NCBI RefSeq assembly: GCF_020742345.1
Contig: NZ_DYXC01000032.1
Span: 1 to 33,970, forward strand
Direction: 5' to 3'
DNA: 33,970 nucleotides
DNA from: Enteractinococcus helveticum
GTDB taxonomy: Bacteria; Actinomycetota; Actinomycetes; Actinomycetales; Micrococcaceae
Of this stretch, positions 1 through 7,436 are shown in pieces (the first letter of the stretch is position 1; each line of letters opens with the position of its first letter). A model generated the notes under the pieces. It worked only from the letters and a program-made list of their open reading frames with translations, searched no databases and was not told the origin of the DNA. A program made the translations under genes and the position numbers.

Positions 1-1
1 C

Positions 2-49
2 GGTGACGAAAAACCACACCTGGATGAATGGATCGCTCGCGGACACTAA
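2..49 (+). CDS. C-terminal end of an unidentified protein (5' truncated by window)
   Basis: The only stop-bounded frame entering the window on the plus strand reads GDEKPHLDEWIARGH and ends at TAA 47-49, directly ahead of a strong hairpin. Fifteen residues are too few to identify the protein. The call as coding rests on position: a plus-strand reading frame stopping 10 bases before a bidirectional terminator, facing a convergent minus-strand gene. Confidence 0.5.
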   Translation, partial: GDEKPHLDEWIARGH

Positions 50-59
50 ACCGCGCTGC

Positions 60-109
60 AACCATTCTGGGCTCCACAATCTATTGCGATTGTGGAGCCC
101 AGAATGGTT
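60..109. terminator. Bidirectional terminator, 22-bp perfect stem
   Basis: Arms 60-81 and 88-109 are perfect reverse complements of 22 bases with a 6-base loop (TATTGC). The plus strand continues TTAA after a T-run; on the minus strand the outer bases give AAAACC before the stem and a short non-T tail. It lies between two convergent genes (stop at 49, stop at 122), so it probably ends both transcripts. Confidence 0.8.
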
Positions 110-121
110 TTAATACGGTGC

Positions 122-964
122 TTATGCGTCAGTGAGGCGAACCGTCTGGGATTGTTCACTGCGTCCCAGGACGCCGTCGGCATCGTACAAAATGGCTGAC
201 GTAATACCGCCGCCCGTTTCGCCGATATTGGCCGAGATAGCAAACCCGAGCCATTCACCCACCGGGGGCCGCAGGAAATGAATGGTCAGATCAACATTGG
301 CAAAGAACACATTCTCTTCGGAGGGCTCTGCCAGCGGTGCTAGTCCATTGGCCGTATCGGCTAGGCCCACAAGTTTGGCAAATGACGACGTCGATTCACC
401 TTCGATGATATCTAACTCACTGGTGATCCAGACGCGACCGTGGCCCGGTCCATGGTCTGGGAATTTTCGGGCGTGGATCGAACGAATAAACCCACCGGGC
501 CAACGCGTAGACATCTCATCCCAGGGTTGGGCATCTTCCACGGGTGGTAGGTGTGCATCGCAAATATTTGCCACCCGGGATGTATCAGAAGTGATGATCT
601 TCCAGGTACGGCCAACGAGCACGGTGCGACCTTGGGCATACACCGTGGACTGAATCAGTTCGATGGTGCGTCCGGGGCGAATGGTCTCGGTAACGACTTT
701 GACCTCCCCGGCGTGTAGTTTGCCAAGAATATCAAAACTCATCCGCGAGGTTAGGAAATCCTGGCACGGATGGTACGCTTCCAATTCTGCTGCGACCAGA
801 CCCGAAACCGGTGCCATATGCAGTTCGTCGTCTTGCCACGCGCCTTGAGCATGCGGAGTCGAGACGAAATACGAAGTACGGACATCCTCAGTAATTTCGA
901 TGGGTTTAATCCGCCGAAAGTACGCGGTGTCCTGTGGTTGAGTTAGTTCCTGTGATGAGGTCAT
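122..964 (-). CDS. Thioesterase-family protein (double hot-dog acyl-CoA thioesterase type)
   Basis: 280 residues from ATG 964; an in-frame GTG at 1009 would add 15 residues, but those (rich in R, C and W) do not look like the family. Two hot-dog halves can be made out: an N-terminal half with the pattern FDILGKLHAGEV and ETIRPGRTIELIQSTV, and a C-terminal half with FFANVDLTIHFLRPPVGEWLGF and a GGGITSAILYD strand. This is the pattern of the TesB-like thioesterase family proteins common in actinobacteria; the substrate acyl-CoA is unknown. It is the last gene before the bidirectional terminator and follows the sulfur genes by 84 bases, so read-through from that operon is possible. The weak purine-rich stretch before ATG 964 gives little support for the start. 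Confidence 0.75.
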   Translation of the reverse strand: MTSSQELTQPQDTAYFRRIKPIEITEDVRTSYFVSTPHAQGAWQDDELHMAPVSGLVAAELEAYHPCQDFLTSRMSFDILGKLHAGEVKVVTETIRPGRTIELIQSTVYAQGRTVLVGRTWKIITSDTSRVANICDAHLPPVEDAQPWDEMSTRWPGGFIRSIHARKFPDHGPGHGRVWITSELDIIEGESTSSFAKLVGLADTANGLAPLAEPSEENVFFANVDLTIHFLRPPVGEWLGFAISANIGETGGGITSAILYDADGVLGRSEQSQTVRLTDA

Positions 965-1048
965 GAGCCTATCTTGCCAGATACATCGTGGTCTTGTGAT
1001 GTGTGGCACGGCAATGTTTCACTTTGCGCTCAGTGAATGATACAAAAC

Positions 1049-1804
1049 TCAAAAGAAGGCCGGGGCCAACTCGGTTGAAATCACTGCGATACCCATGATC
1101 AGGACGAACCAGCCAAAGCCGACTCGCAAGTTATCAGGTTGAATCTTGCTGACCCAGCGAGCACCAATCAGTGAGCCGACAATCGCGATGGCGGTAAAAA
1201 CCATTGTGACCGGCCAGTTGATCGAAACTGAAACAATGTGGCCGCCTAATGCCGCAGCATTTTTCATCACGATCGTTAACAGTGACGTGCCAATCGCCAA
1301 GTGCATGGGCAGCCCGCCAAATAAGACCAGGGCTGGCACAATGAGAAATCCACCGCCGGCGCCCACCAGCCCGGTGACTGCACCCACTACTGCCCCGATA
1401 CTTGCCGAAACCAACAGTGATGGCTGAGTGGGCTCGTCAGAAGTCGCGCGTCTTTTGCCTCGGATCATATTGACGGAGGTGGCGATCATGATGACCGCAA
1501 AAATTAGCATCAGAATGTAGCCGGGAACGAATTGTGCGCTCCACCCGCCAAGAAAAGCACCCACCATGGATGCCAGGCCGAAGGGCAATCCTACCGAAAA
1601 CGACACTCTGTTTCCCCGCCAGTGCGGAATGAGTGCCACCGCCGATGTGATCGCGACGATGACCAGCGAGGAGGCGATGGCTTCTTGTGGTTCCATTCCC
1701 ATCACGTAGTTGAGAATAGGAACCGTCAAGATTGAGCCACCGCCACCCAACAGACCAAGCGTTACCCCAACAATCAGAGCAAGGAGATAGCCTAGAAAGA
1801 TCAT
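1049..1804 (-). CDS. TauE/SafE-family sulfite/organosulfur exporter
   Basis: 251 residues, almost wholly hydrophobic with about eight predicted membrane helices. The two internal-repeat signatures of the family are clear: GLLGGGGSILTVPIL near residues 18-32 and GLVGAGGGFLIVPALVL in the second half, each starting a helix bundle. The family exports sulfite, sulfoacetate or other small sulfur anions across the cytoplasmic membrane. The start ATG at 1804 lies 7 bases beyond the stop of the persulfide dioxygenase-rhodanese gene (1812), so the two are almost certainly co-transcribed and probably co-translated. In staphylococcal cst operons a TauE protein sits beside CstA/CstB and is thought to remove sulfite or thiosulfate made from persulfide; the same job is inferred here. 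Confidence 0.88.
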   Translation of the reverse strand: MIFLGYLLALIVGVTLGLLGGGGSILTVPILNYVMGMEPQEAIASSLVIVAITSAVALIPHWRGNRVSFSVGLPFGLASMVGAFLGGWSAQFVPGYILMLIFAVIMIATSVNMIRGKRRATSDEPTQPSLLVSASIGAVVGAVTGLVGAGGGFLIVPALVLFGGLPMHLAIGTSLLTIVMKNAAALGGHIVSVSINWPVTMVFTAIAIVGSLIGARWVSKIQPDNLRVGFGWFVLIMGIAVISTELAPAFF

Positions 1805-1811
1805 TGATTGC

Positions 1812-3230
1812 TTAGCCGGTCACGATTGCCGGGATATTGTCGTGAACAGCAGCCCAAGTACCGAAATCGCCGTTGAGTTCTACGATATTAAATCCCTTGC
1901 GGCGTAAGGCAGAGGCTCCAATTGCGGCACGACGTCCAGATGCGCAATAGATAATAATTTGGCGATCTGTTGGTAGTTGGTCGGAGTTCCAGACCACGCG
2001 GCTTGCAGCTAATCGGTGTGCACCTGGAATATGACCGGCGTCGTATTCGTCAGCGCCACGTACATCCAATATGCAGTGCTCCTCGAGAGTGTCTAACTCA
2101 TCGACATCCACTGTGGGCACTCCATCGCTGAGAAGTCCTTGCAGGCTGGTGGTATAGCCGGTCAGGGCATCGACACCAACACGGATGAAGTGATCACGAT
2201 ATTGCGAGGCTTGTTGTGCGTTTGGGGCCAGGACGATTAGATCACGATGTTCAGTCTCTGGATCATAGGCCCATGCGATGTGTGTCGCTGCCTTCATTGC
2301 ATCTGGAATTGACAGTGCACCATCAACGGCTGCTGCATACCGGTCGGTGTGCGGACGAGTATCGACCAGGATTTTTTCGTTGGCTTCTACCAATGGTTTG
2401 AGTTCTGCTGGGGTGTAGCTCACCAACTCTGGCAGTTCGCCTAGAATAGCTGGCCCCTGTCGATTTTGGACCTTCATTCGACCAAAGTAGGAATGCGCAT
2501 CGGGTTGATTATTCAGCAGCTCGGCAACAAAACCATCTTTGTCGTTAGCTTCCACATATGGCGCCCACCACGAGAAGTTGCGTTCGTAACCCACGGTGGT
2601 TGTTGGCACAGCACCAAGTGCGCGGCCACATGCTGATCCGGAGCCGTGAGCGGGTAGCACCTGAACATAGTCCGGCAGTGTCAAGAAGTGATCACGCAAG
2701 GAGTCGAAAAGCTGTTGGGCTCCCCCAAAACGAGTGTCAATTCCCCCGGCGGCTTCATCCAGGAGGTCAGGACGGCCTAAATCACCGACGAAGACGAAAT
2801 CACCACTGAGCATAAACCCGGGCTCGGAAGTTTGCGCGCCATCAGTTACAAGAAAAGACATATGCTCTGGGGTGTGCCCGGGGGTATGTACCGCTTCCAG
2901 GGTGATATTCCCCAGCGTAATTGTGTGACCGTGTTGCATGCGCACGGCATCGGCAAAACCATCGCCATAGGTCCAGTCGGGTCCGCCCTCATCGGACACA
3001 TACATTTGTGCGCCGGTTGCCGCAGCCAGCTCGCGAGTGCCGGATAAGTAATCAGCATGGATATGGGTTTCGGTGACCGCTGTGATCTGCATACCGTGTT
3101 GTGCTGCCAGATCGAGGTAGACCTGAATGTCACGTCGTGGATCGACCACGATGGCTGTGTTGTTGGCCTGGCAGCCAATCAAATAGCTTCCCTGGGCTAG
3201 ATCTGGATCATAAATATGTTCAAGTAGCAT
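1812..3230 (-). CDS. CstB-like metallo-beta-lactamase/rhodanese protein (persulfide dioxygenase-sulfurtransferase)
   Basis: 472 residues in three domains. Residues 1 to about 245 are a metallo-beta-lactamase fold of the ETHE1 type: THIHADY at 55-61 (His56, His58, Asp60; Tyr61 where ETHE1 has His), TPGHT with His119, and SGD with Asp144, which together give the mononuclear iron site of persulfide dioxygenases. A cysteine at 201 in GSACGRA sits where CstB carries its reactive non-rhodanese cysteine. Residues about 265-360 are a rhodanese-like domain without a catalytic cysteine. Residues about 375-472 are an active-looking rhodanese with CASGRR, Cys429. Expected role: oxidise low-molecular-weight persulfide to sulfite and transfer sulfane sulfur to form thiosulfate in the cytoplasm. 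AAGGAA precedes ATG 3230. It lies between a small Cys/His protein gene and the TauE exporter, under a divergent CstR-type repressor, which supports the assignment. Confidence 0.88.
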   Translation of the reverse strand: MLLEHIYDPDLAQGSYLIGCQANNTAIVVDPRRDIQVYLDLAAQHGMQITAVTETHIHADYLSGTRELAAATGAQMYVSDEGGPDWTYGDGFADAVRMQHGHTITLGNITLEAVHTPGHTPEHMSFLVTDGAQTSEPGFMLSGDFVFVGDLGRPDLLDEAAGGIDTRFGGAQQLFDSLRDHFLTLPDYVQVLPAHGSGSACGRALGAVPTTTVGYERNFSWWAPYVEANDKDGFVAELLNNQPDAHSYFGRMKVQNRQGPAILGELPELVSYTPAELKPLVEANEKILVDTRPHTDRYAAAVDGALSIPDAMKAATHIAWAYDPETEHRDLIVLAPNAQQASQYRDHFIRVGVDALTGYTTSLQGLLSDGVPTVDVDELDTLEEHCILDVRGADEYDAGHIPGAHRLAASRVVWNSDQLPTDRQIIIYCASGRRAAIGASALRRKGFNIVELNGDFGTWAAVHDNIPAIVTG

Positions 3231-3263
3231 GTCATGTTCCTTGCGTTGCGTGTGAGTTCAGTT

Positions 3264-3449
3264 TTATCGCCCGAAGATCCTGGCCAGAATGCCGGGAGCG
3301 GCGGTCCGAGCATTGGCGATTTCTTGTTCAGTGTGCTTTCCGTTGCACCATTGAGCTGGTGGCACAGAAGCTTTGACCGCCTCGATATGTTGGCCGCAAC
3401 CGGCCCACGTCGTTTTTCCACAGACGTTGCATTTCACTGGTCGACACAT
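3264..3449 (-). CDS. Small conserved actinobacterial Cys/His (zinc-ribbon-like) protein
   Basis: 61 residues. Cys2, Cys7, Cys10 (CNVC), Cys18 with His21 (CGQH) and Cys35 form a compact Cys/His set that could bind zinc; the phrase GKTTWAGCGQH is one I recognise from small proteins of unknown function in many actinobacteria. The C-terminal third is a short helix ending in LARIFGR. The start ATG at 3449 has AGGAC 8 bases upstream. The gene opens the sulfur operon: its stop is 33 bases before the dioxygenase start, and operator 1 lies 38 bases ahead of its start codon. That placement suggests a role linked to reactive sulfur (persulfide acceptor, metal delivery or sensing), but no function is established and this is inference. 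Confidence 0.72.
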   Translation of the reverse strand: MCRPVKCNVCGKTTWAGCGQHIEAVKASVPPAQWCNGKHTEQEIANARTAAPGILARIFGR

Positions 3450-3486
3450 GATCTTGTCCTCGTGGTTGTTACTCCAAATTTACTTG

Positions 3487-3504
3487 TATACCCCTGGGGG
3501 TATA
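3487..3504. promoter_or_regulatory. CsoR/CstR-type operator 1
   Basis: TATACCCC-TG-GGGGTATA: perfect 8-bp arms (3487-3494, 3497-3504) around a 2-base centre. AT-flanked G/C tracts of this form are the known operator type of CsoR-family repressors. It is 38 bases from the start of the minus-strand operon (3449). Confidence 0.8.
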
Positions 3505-3512
3505 TTTCGACA

Positions 3513-3528
3513 ATACCCTATGGGGTAT
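3513..3528. promoter_or_regulatory. CsoR/CstR-type operator 2
   Basis: ATACCCT-AT-GGGGTAT, 7-bp arms with a single mismatch. Its centre is 25 bp from that of operator 1 and its edge is 39 bases from the repressor start (3567), mirroring operator 1 for the divergent operon. This fits joint repression of both promoters, including autoregulation. Confidence 0.75.
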
Positions 3529-3566
3529 CATGGTGGCAATCCAATGTCCGCTTTATGGAGTACACA

Positions 3567-3845
3567 ATGATGCAATCAACCGGCCTAGAAAAAGATGCCG
3601 CAGCAAAAAAGAAGATCGTCAATCGCCTGCGCAGAGCTCATGGACAACTTGCCGCGGTGATCAACGCGGTAGAAGACGACGCACACTGCGCAGAGATCGT
3701 CCAGCAACTTTCGGCGGTGTCGAAAGCAGTTGATCGTGCAGGATTCTTGGTGATTTCCTCTGCCCTGCAGGAATGTCTCACCGACGGTGAAACCCAAGAC
3801 GGAGACATCGCCCAGTTAGAAAAATTATTCCTTTCCTTCGCCTAG
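3567..3845 (+). CDS. cstR: CsoR/CstR-family repressor, two-cysteine (persulfide-sensing) type
   Basis: 92 residues counted from ATG 3567, with ATG 3570 as an equal alternative; GGAG at 3557-3560 is correctly spaced for either, so the long open frame upstream is not coding. All-helical DUF156 fold: KKKIVNRLRRAHGQLAAV in helix 1, AHCAEIVQQLSAVSKAVD in helix 2, ALQECL at the end. Copper-sensing CsoR uses Cys-x24-His-x3-Cys. Here Cys41 and Cys70 are 29 apart, but the position that should be His (66) is Ala. Retaining both cysteines while losing the histidine is the signature of CstR, which senses per- and polysulfides by forming a Cys-Cys polysulfide bridge. Divergent placement next to a CstB-like enzyme and TauE supports this. 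Not a copper sensor by this reading. Confidence 0.83.
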   Translation: MMQSTGLEKDAAAKKKIVNRLRRAHGQLAAVINAVEDDAHCAEIVQQLSAVSKAVDRAGFLVISSALQECLTDGETQDGDIAQLEKLFLSFA

Positions 3846-4111
3846 GCACAGCCCACGCGTCGCCGGTCCAAACGCCAGCGAATCAAAAAATAAGCTTAGA
3901 ACATGACAGCCTGCTGAACCGGACCCACAACATGTCAGTCCAGTTTTTATGACTCGCCATCTTTTGATGCACTCATGGTCGTAAGCAATGCTCAAGCTAA
4001 ACCAGTAAGACTCATAGGGGTCCACCTATGGACAGCACTGGTCGAATCTGCACTTGCATCGATGGGTACGAATGCATTTCGCGATGTAAATGTATACAGA
4101 GCTGCTCGATA
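3846..4111. other. Non-coding stretch between the repressor gene and the nrd operon
   Basis: About 265 bases with no gene I can support. One 45-codon open frame (3975-4112, plus strand) has third-position usage unlike its neighbours and no ribosome binding site. A small inverted repeat CATAGG/CCTATG is present near 4013-4030. It may hold decayed sequence; nothing recognisable remains. Confidence 0.5.
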
Positions 4112-4149
4112 AGAAAGGCCCCTCTGCCATCGCAATGACAGAGGGGCCT
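4112..4149 (-). terminator. Rho-independent terminator of the nrdHIEF operon
   Basis: Arms 4116-4126 and 4139-4149 form an 11-bp GC-rich stem, extendable by four positions with one mismatch to a CGCA loop. Read on the minus strand the stem is followed by TTTCTT. It lies 28 bases past the nrdF stop. Confidence 0.85.
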
Positions 4150-4177
4150 AATCGATCAGACTCAGTTGCTCAATATC

Positions 4178-5158
4178 TTAGAAATCCCAGTCGTCGTCTT
4201 CGGTTTCTTCCTTAGCGCCAATGACATAGGAAGACCCGGATCCGGAGAAGAAGTCGTGGTTCTCGTCAGAGTTCGGGCTCAGTGCTGACAGAATCGCTGG
4301 GTTCACATCAGTAACGGAATCTGGGAACATGGCTTCATATCCCATGTTCATCAGCGCTTTATTGGCGTTGTAGTGCAGGAACTTTTTGACATCTTCAGAC
4401 AGACCCAGTGGATCGTAAATGTCGTGTGTGTAGGCCACTTCGTTATCGTAGAGGTCAAGCAGCATGTCAAAAGCAAACTCTTTGAGTTCTGCTGCACGTT
4501 CTGGAGTCTCATTTTCCAGATTGCGCTGGTATTTGTACCCGATATAGTATCCGTGAATCGCTTCGTCGCGAATAATCAAACGAATCAAGTCAGCAGTGTT
4601 GGTTAGACGTGCCTGCGATGACAGGTACATCGGCCAGTAGAACCCTGAATAGAATAAGAAGGATTCCAAAATGACCGAGGCGATCTTACGTTTCTGCGGG
4701 TCATCGCCTTCATAGTGCTTGATGATCTCATGGGTCTTGTACTGCAAGGTGGGCTCTTCACGAGTCCAACGGAAAATATTGTCGATAGCTTCAGTCGATG
4801 CCAGGGTCGAGAAAATCGACGAGTAAGACTTGGCGTGTACAGCTTCCATAAACACGATGTTGGATAGCACGGCCTCTTCATGCAGAGTCAGTGCGTCTGG
4901 CAATAACGAAACGGCACCGATGGTGCCCTGAATAGTGTCAAGCAGGGTCAGACCAGCAAAGACTTGCATGGAGACTTTGCGTTCCTCGTCGGTCATGTTG
5001 GCCCAAGACTGCAGGTCATTGGACAGCGGGACCTTTTCTGGCAACCAAAAGTTGGTGGTCAGACGGTTCCAAACTTCGAGGTCTTTGTCATCTTCAATTT
5101 GGTTCCAGTTAATCGCCTGGTAGGTGGGGATGCGCTGCGCTACTTCTTCGGGAGTCAT
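4178..5158 (-). CDS. nrdF: Class Ib ribonucleotide reductase beta subunit NrdF
   Basis: 326 residues, the usual NrdF length. Di-metal ligands are all visible: Asp74 (LLDTIQ), Glu105 and His108 (MEAVHAK), Glu165 (ILESFLFYSGF), Glu199 and His202 (RDEAIHGYY); Tyr112 in HAKSYS is the radical tyrosine. The acidic C-terminal tail ending DDDWDF is the peptide that docks onto NrdE. The protein houses the Mn or Fe cofactor, assembled with help of reduced NrdI, that starts radical chemistry for deoxyribonucleotide synthesis. It is the last gene of the operon, 103 bases after nrdE, with a long stem-loop in the gap that could set the NrdE:NrdF ratio. Confidence 0.97.
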   Translation of the reverse strand: MTPEEVAQRIPTYQAINWNQIEDDKDLEVWNRLTTNFWLPEKVPLSNDLQSWANMTDEERKVSMQVFAGLTLLDTIQGTIGAVSLLPDALTLHEEAVLSNIVFMEAVHAKSYSSIFSTLASTEAIDNIFRWTREEPTLQYKTHEIIKHYEGDDPQKRKIASVILESFLFYSGFYWPMYLSSQARLTNTADLIRLIIRDEAIHGYYIGYKYQRNLENETPERAAELKEFAFDMLLDLYDNEVAYTHDIYDPLGLSEDVKKFLHYNANKALMNMGYEAMFPDSVTDVNPAILSALSPNSDENHDFFSGSGSSYVIGAKEETEDDDWDF

Positions 5159-5209
5159 GCAACTTTCTTTCTACGATTTCGGTCTGCGTCGCTTGAGTGT
5201 ACACGACAA

Positions 5210-5248
5210 AGTGTGCCGTTTGACGAGTCGTCGCTCAAACGGCACACT
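5210..5248 (-). other. Stem-loop in the nrdE-nrdF intergenic RNA
   Basis: Arms 5210-5223 and 5235-5248 are 14-base perfect reverse complements around an 11-base loop. Read with the operon it is followed by TTGTCGTG, not a T-run, so it is a poor terminator and more likely an mRNA-stabilising, processing or partial attenuation element between nrdE and nrdF. Confidence 0.6.
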
Positions 5249-5261
5249 CTCGTGTGTTCGT

Positions 5262-7436
5262 TTACAGCATGCAGGATACGCAGCCTTCGATTTCCGTTCC
5301 TTCAAGAGCCAGCTGACGTACACGGACGTAGTAGAGGGTCTTGATGCCCTGGGTCCAGGCGTAGATCTGAGCCTTGTTGACGTCACGAGTCGTAGCGGTG
5401 TCTTTGAAGAAGAGTGTCAGTGACAGACCTTGGTCGACGTGCTGGGTTGCAGCAGCGTACGTGTCGATGATTTTCTTGTAGCCGATTTCGTAGGCGTCTT
5501 CGAAGTATTCCAGGTTGTCATTCGTCAAATACGGTGCTGGGTAGTAGACCCGCCCCAGACGGCCTTCTTTCCGAATCTCCACCTTGGAAGCAACCGGGTG
5601 AATCGATGAGGTCGAGTTATTGATGTAGGAAATCGAGCCCGTTGGCGGTACGGCCTGTAGGTTCTGGTTGTAGATCCCGTGCTCCATGACGGAGGCTTTG
5701 AGTTCTTGCCAGTCTTGCTGAGTTGGAATGTGCACGTTGGCATCGATAAAGAGTTGTGCCACTTTATCGGTTGCTGGTTTCCATTCCTGCTCGGTGTATT
5801 TATCGAAGAATTCACCGGATGCGTATTTGGAGTCTTCGAAGCCGCTGAAAGTTTCATCGCGTTCGATGGCCAGCTTATTCGATGCGCGCAGTGCGTGATA
5901 GACCACGGTGTAGAAGTACATGTTCGTGAAGTCGATGCCTTCTTCAGAACCGTAATGGATTTGTTCACGTGCAAGGTAGCCGTGCAAGTTCATCTGGCCT
6001 AGACCAATTGCGTGAGACTGGGAGTTGCCTTTAGCAATGGATGGGACGGATGAGATATCCGACAGATCAGATACTGCAGTCAACGCTCGAACTGCCGTTT
6101 CGATGGAGCCACCGAAATCTTCGGAGTCCATGGTCTTGGCAATGTTCATGGAGCCTAGGTTGCACGAAATGTCTTTGCCCACGTGGTCGTAGGACAGATC
6201 TGCGTTATACGTTGAGGGGTCAGAAACCTGCAAGATTTCCGAGCATAGATTCGACATCGAAATGCGACCTTTGATCGGATTGGCTGCGTTGACGTGGTCT
6301 TCGAAGACCATATATGGGTAGCCAGATTCGAACTGTAGTTCAGCTATGGTCTGGAAGAAGTCACGTGGTTTGATCTTGGTTTTTTTGATCCGTGGATCGT
6401 CGACCATTTCGTAGTACTTCTCGGTGACCGAGATTTCGCTAAATGGCTTACCGTAAACGCGTTCAACATCATATGGGCTGAACAAGTACATGGGTTCGTT
6501 CTTCTTGGCCAGCTCAAACGTAATGTCTGGGATGACCACACCAAGCGAGAGCGTCTTGATGCGAATCTTTTCATCAGCGTTTTCACGTTTGGTGTCCAAG
6601 AACGTCATGATGTCTGGGTGGTGCGCATTCAGGTATGCTGCGCCCGCCCCCTGACGTGCACCAAGCTGGTTGGCGTAGGAGAAGGAGTCTTCTAACAACT
6701 TCATGACAGGCACGACACCGGAAGATTGGTTTTCAATCTTCTTAATCGGGGCACCTTGTTCGCGGAGGTTGGTGAGGTTCAGCGCGACACCACCACCACG
6801 CTTGGACAGCTGCAGGGAGGAGTTAATACCGCGTGCAATGGATTCCATGTTGTCTTCAACACGCAGTAAGAAGCATGACACGAGTTCGCCACGCTGTGCT
6901 TTACCGGCGTTCAAAAACGTCGGGGTGGCTGGTTGGAAGCGACCCAGGATGATTTCATCTACCAGGCTGCTTGCCATAGCTTGATCACCGCGCGCTAAGT
7001 ACAAAGCGTTCATGACAACGCGATCTTCGTAGCGTTCCAGGTAGCGTTCGCCGTCAAAAGTTTTCAGAGCATAGGAAGTGTAGAACTTGAATGCACCCAA
7101 AAATGACGGGAACCGGAACTTGTGCGCGTAGGCCTGATCGTAGAGATCAAAAACGAACTGTTCTGGGTACTGTTCGAAAGTTTCTGGTTCGTAGTATTCG
7201 TTTTCGATGAGGTAATCGATTTGTTCGCGACGACTGTGGAAGAACACAGTGTTTTTATTGACGTGCTGCAAGAAATACTGACGGGCAGCAGCATGATCGG
7301 CTTCGAACTGGATCTCACCGTTTGGACCATAGAGGTTCAAGATAGCGTTCAGTTCGTGGTATCCGAGGCCTTTCCATGCCTCAGGAAGCTTCTTAGCCGA
7401 CTGAATTAGTTCTGCTTCAGTGAGTGTTGTTGCCAA
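5262..7436 (-). CDS. nrdE: Class Ib ribonucleotide reductase alpha subunit NrdE
   Basis: 724 residues, lacking the N-terminal ATP-cone of class Ia, as expected for NrdE. Visible landmarks: the RGELVSCFLL segment with one redox-active cysteine, GRISMSNLCSEI with the thiyl-radical cysteine, PTGSISYINNSTSSIHP, and the C-terminal CVSC (Cys719, Cys722) that is re-reduced by NrdH. The start codon is TTG at 7434-7436; no in-frame ATG lies close by, and AAGGA is 11 bases upstream. The first 31 bases overlap the end of nrdI, so translational coupling is likely. It reduces ribonucleoside diphosphates in complex with NrdF. Confidence 0.97.
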   Translation of the reverse strand: MATTLTEAELIQSAKKLPEAWKGLGYHELNAILNLYGPNGEIQFEADHAAARQYFLQHVNKNTVFFHSRREQIDYLIENEYYEPETFEQYPEQFVFDLYDQAYAHKFRFPSFLGAFKFYTSYALKTFDGERYLERYEDRVVMNALYLARGDQAMASSLVDEIILGRFQPATPTFLNAGKAQRGELVSCFLLRVEDNMESIARGINSSLQLSKRGGGVALNLTNLREQGAPIKKIENQSSGVVPVMKLLEDSFSYANQLGARQGAGAAYLNAHHPDIMTFLDTKRENADEKIRIKTLSLGVVIPDITFELAKKNEPMYLFSPYDVERVYGKPFSEISVTEKYYEMVDDPRIKKTKIKPRDFFQTIAELQFESGYPYMVFEDHVNAANPIKGRISMSNLCSEILQVSDPSTYNADLSYDHVGKDISCNLGSMNIAKTMDSEDFGGSIETAVRALTAVSDLSDISSVPSIAKGNSQSHAIGLGQMNLHGYLAREQIHYGSEEGIDFTNMYFYTVVYHALRASNKLAIERDETFSGFEDSKYASGEFFDKYTEQEWKPATDKVAQLFIDANVHIPTQQDWQELKASVMEHGIYNQNLQAVPPTGSISYINNSTSSIHPVASKVEIRKEGRLGRVYYPAPYLTNDNLEYFEDAYEIGYKKIIDTYAAATQHVDQGLSLTLFFKDTATTRDVNKAQIYAWTQGIKTLYYVRVRQLALEGTEIEGCVSCML

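Noticed and set aside
1018..1037. Small inverted repeat (TTCACT/AGTGAA) between TauE and thioesterase genes
   Set aside because: Six-base arms with an eight-base loop and no T-run; too weak to call a terminator.
2216..3376. Several 60-90 residue plus-strand frames inside the persulfide dioxygenase gene
   Set aside because: Shadows of the minus-strand gene, with no starts supported by ribosome sites.
3234..3566. Long in-frame extension of the CstR-type repressor to 3234
   Set aside because: It crosses the divergent small gene and both operators; GGAG before ATG 3567/3570 and the family length of about 90 residues fix the short start.
3975..4112. 45-codon plus-strand open frame before the nrd terminator
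   Set aside because: No ribosome binding site, AT-rich third positions unlike nearby genes, and it runs into the nrd terminator hairpin; no family recognised.
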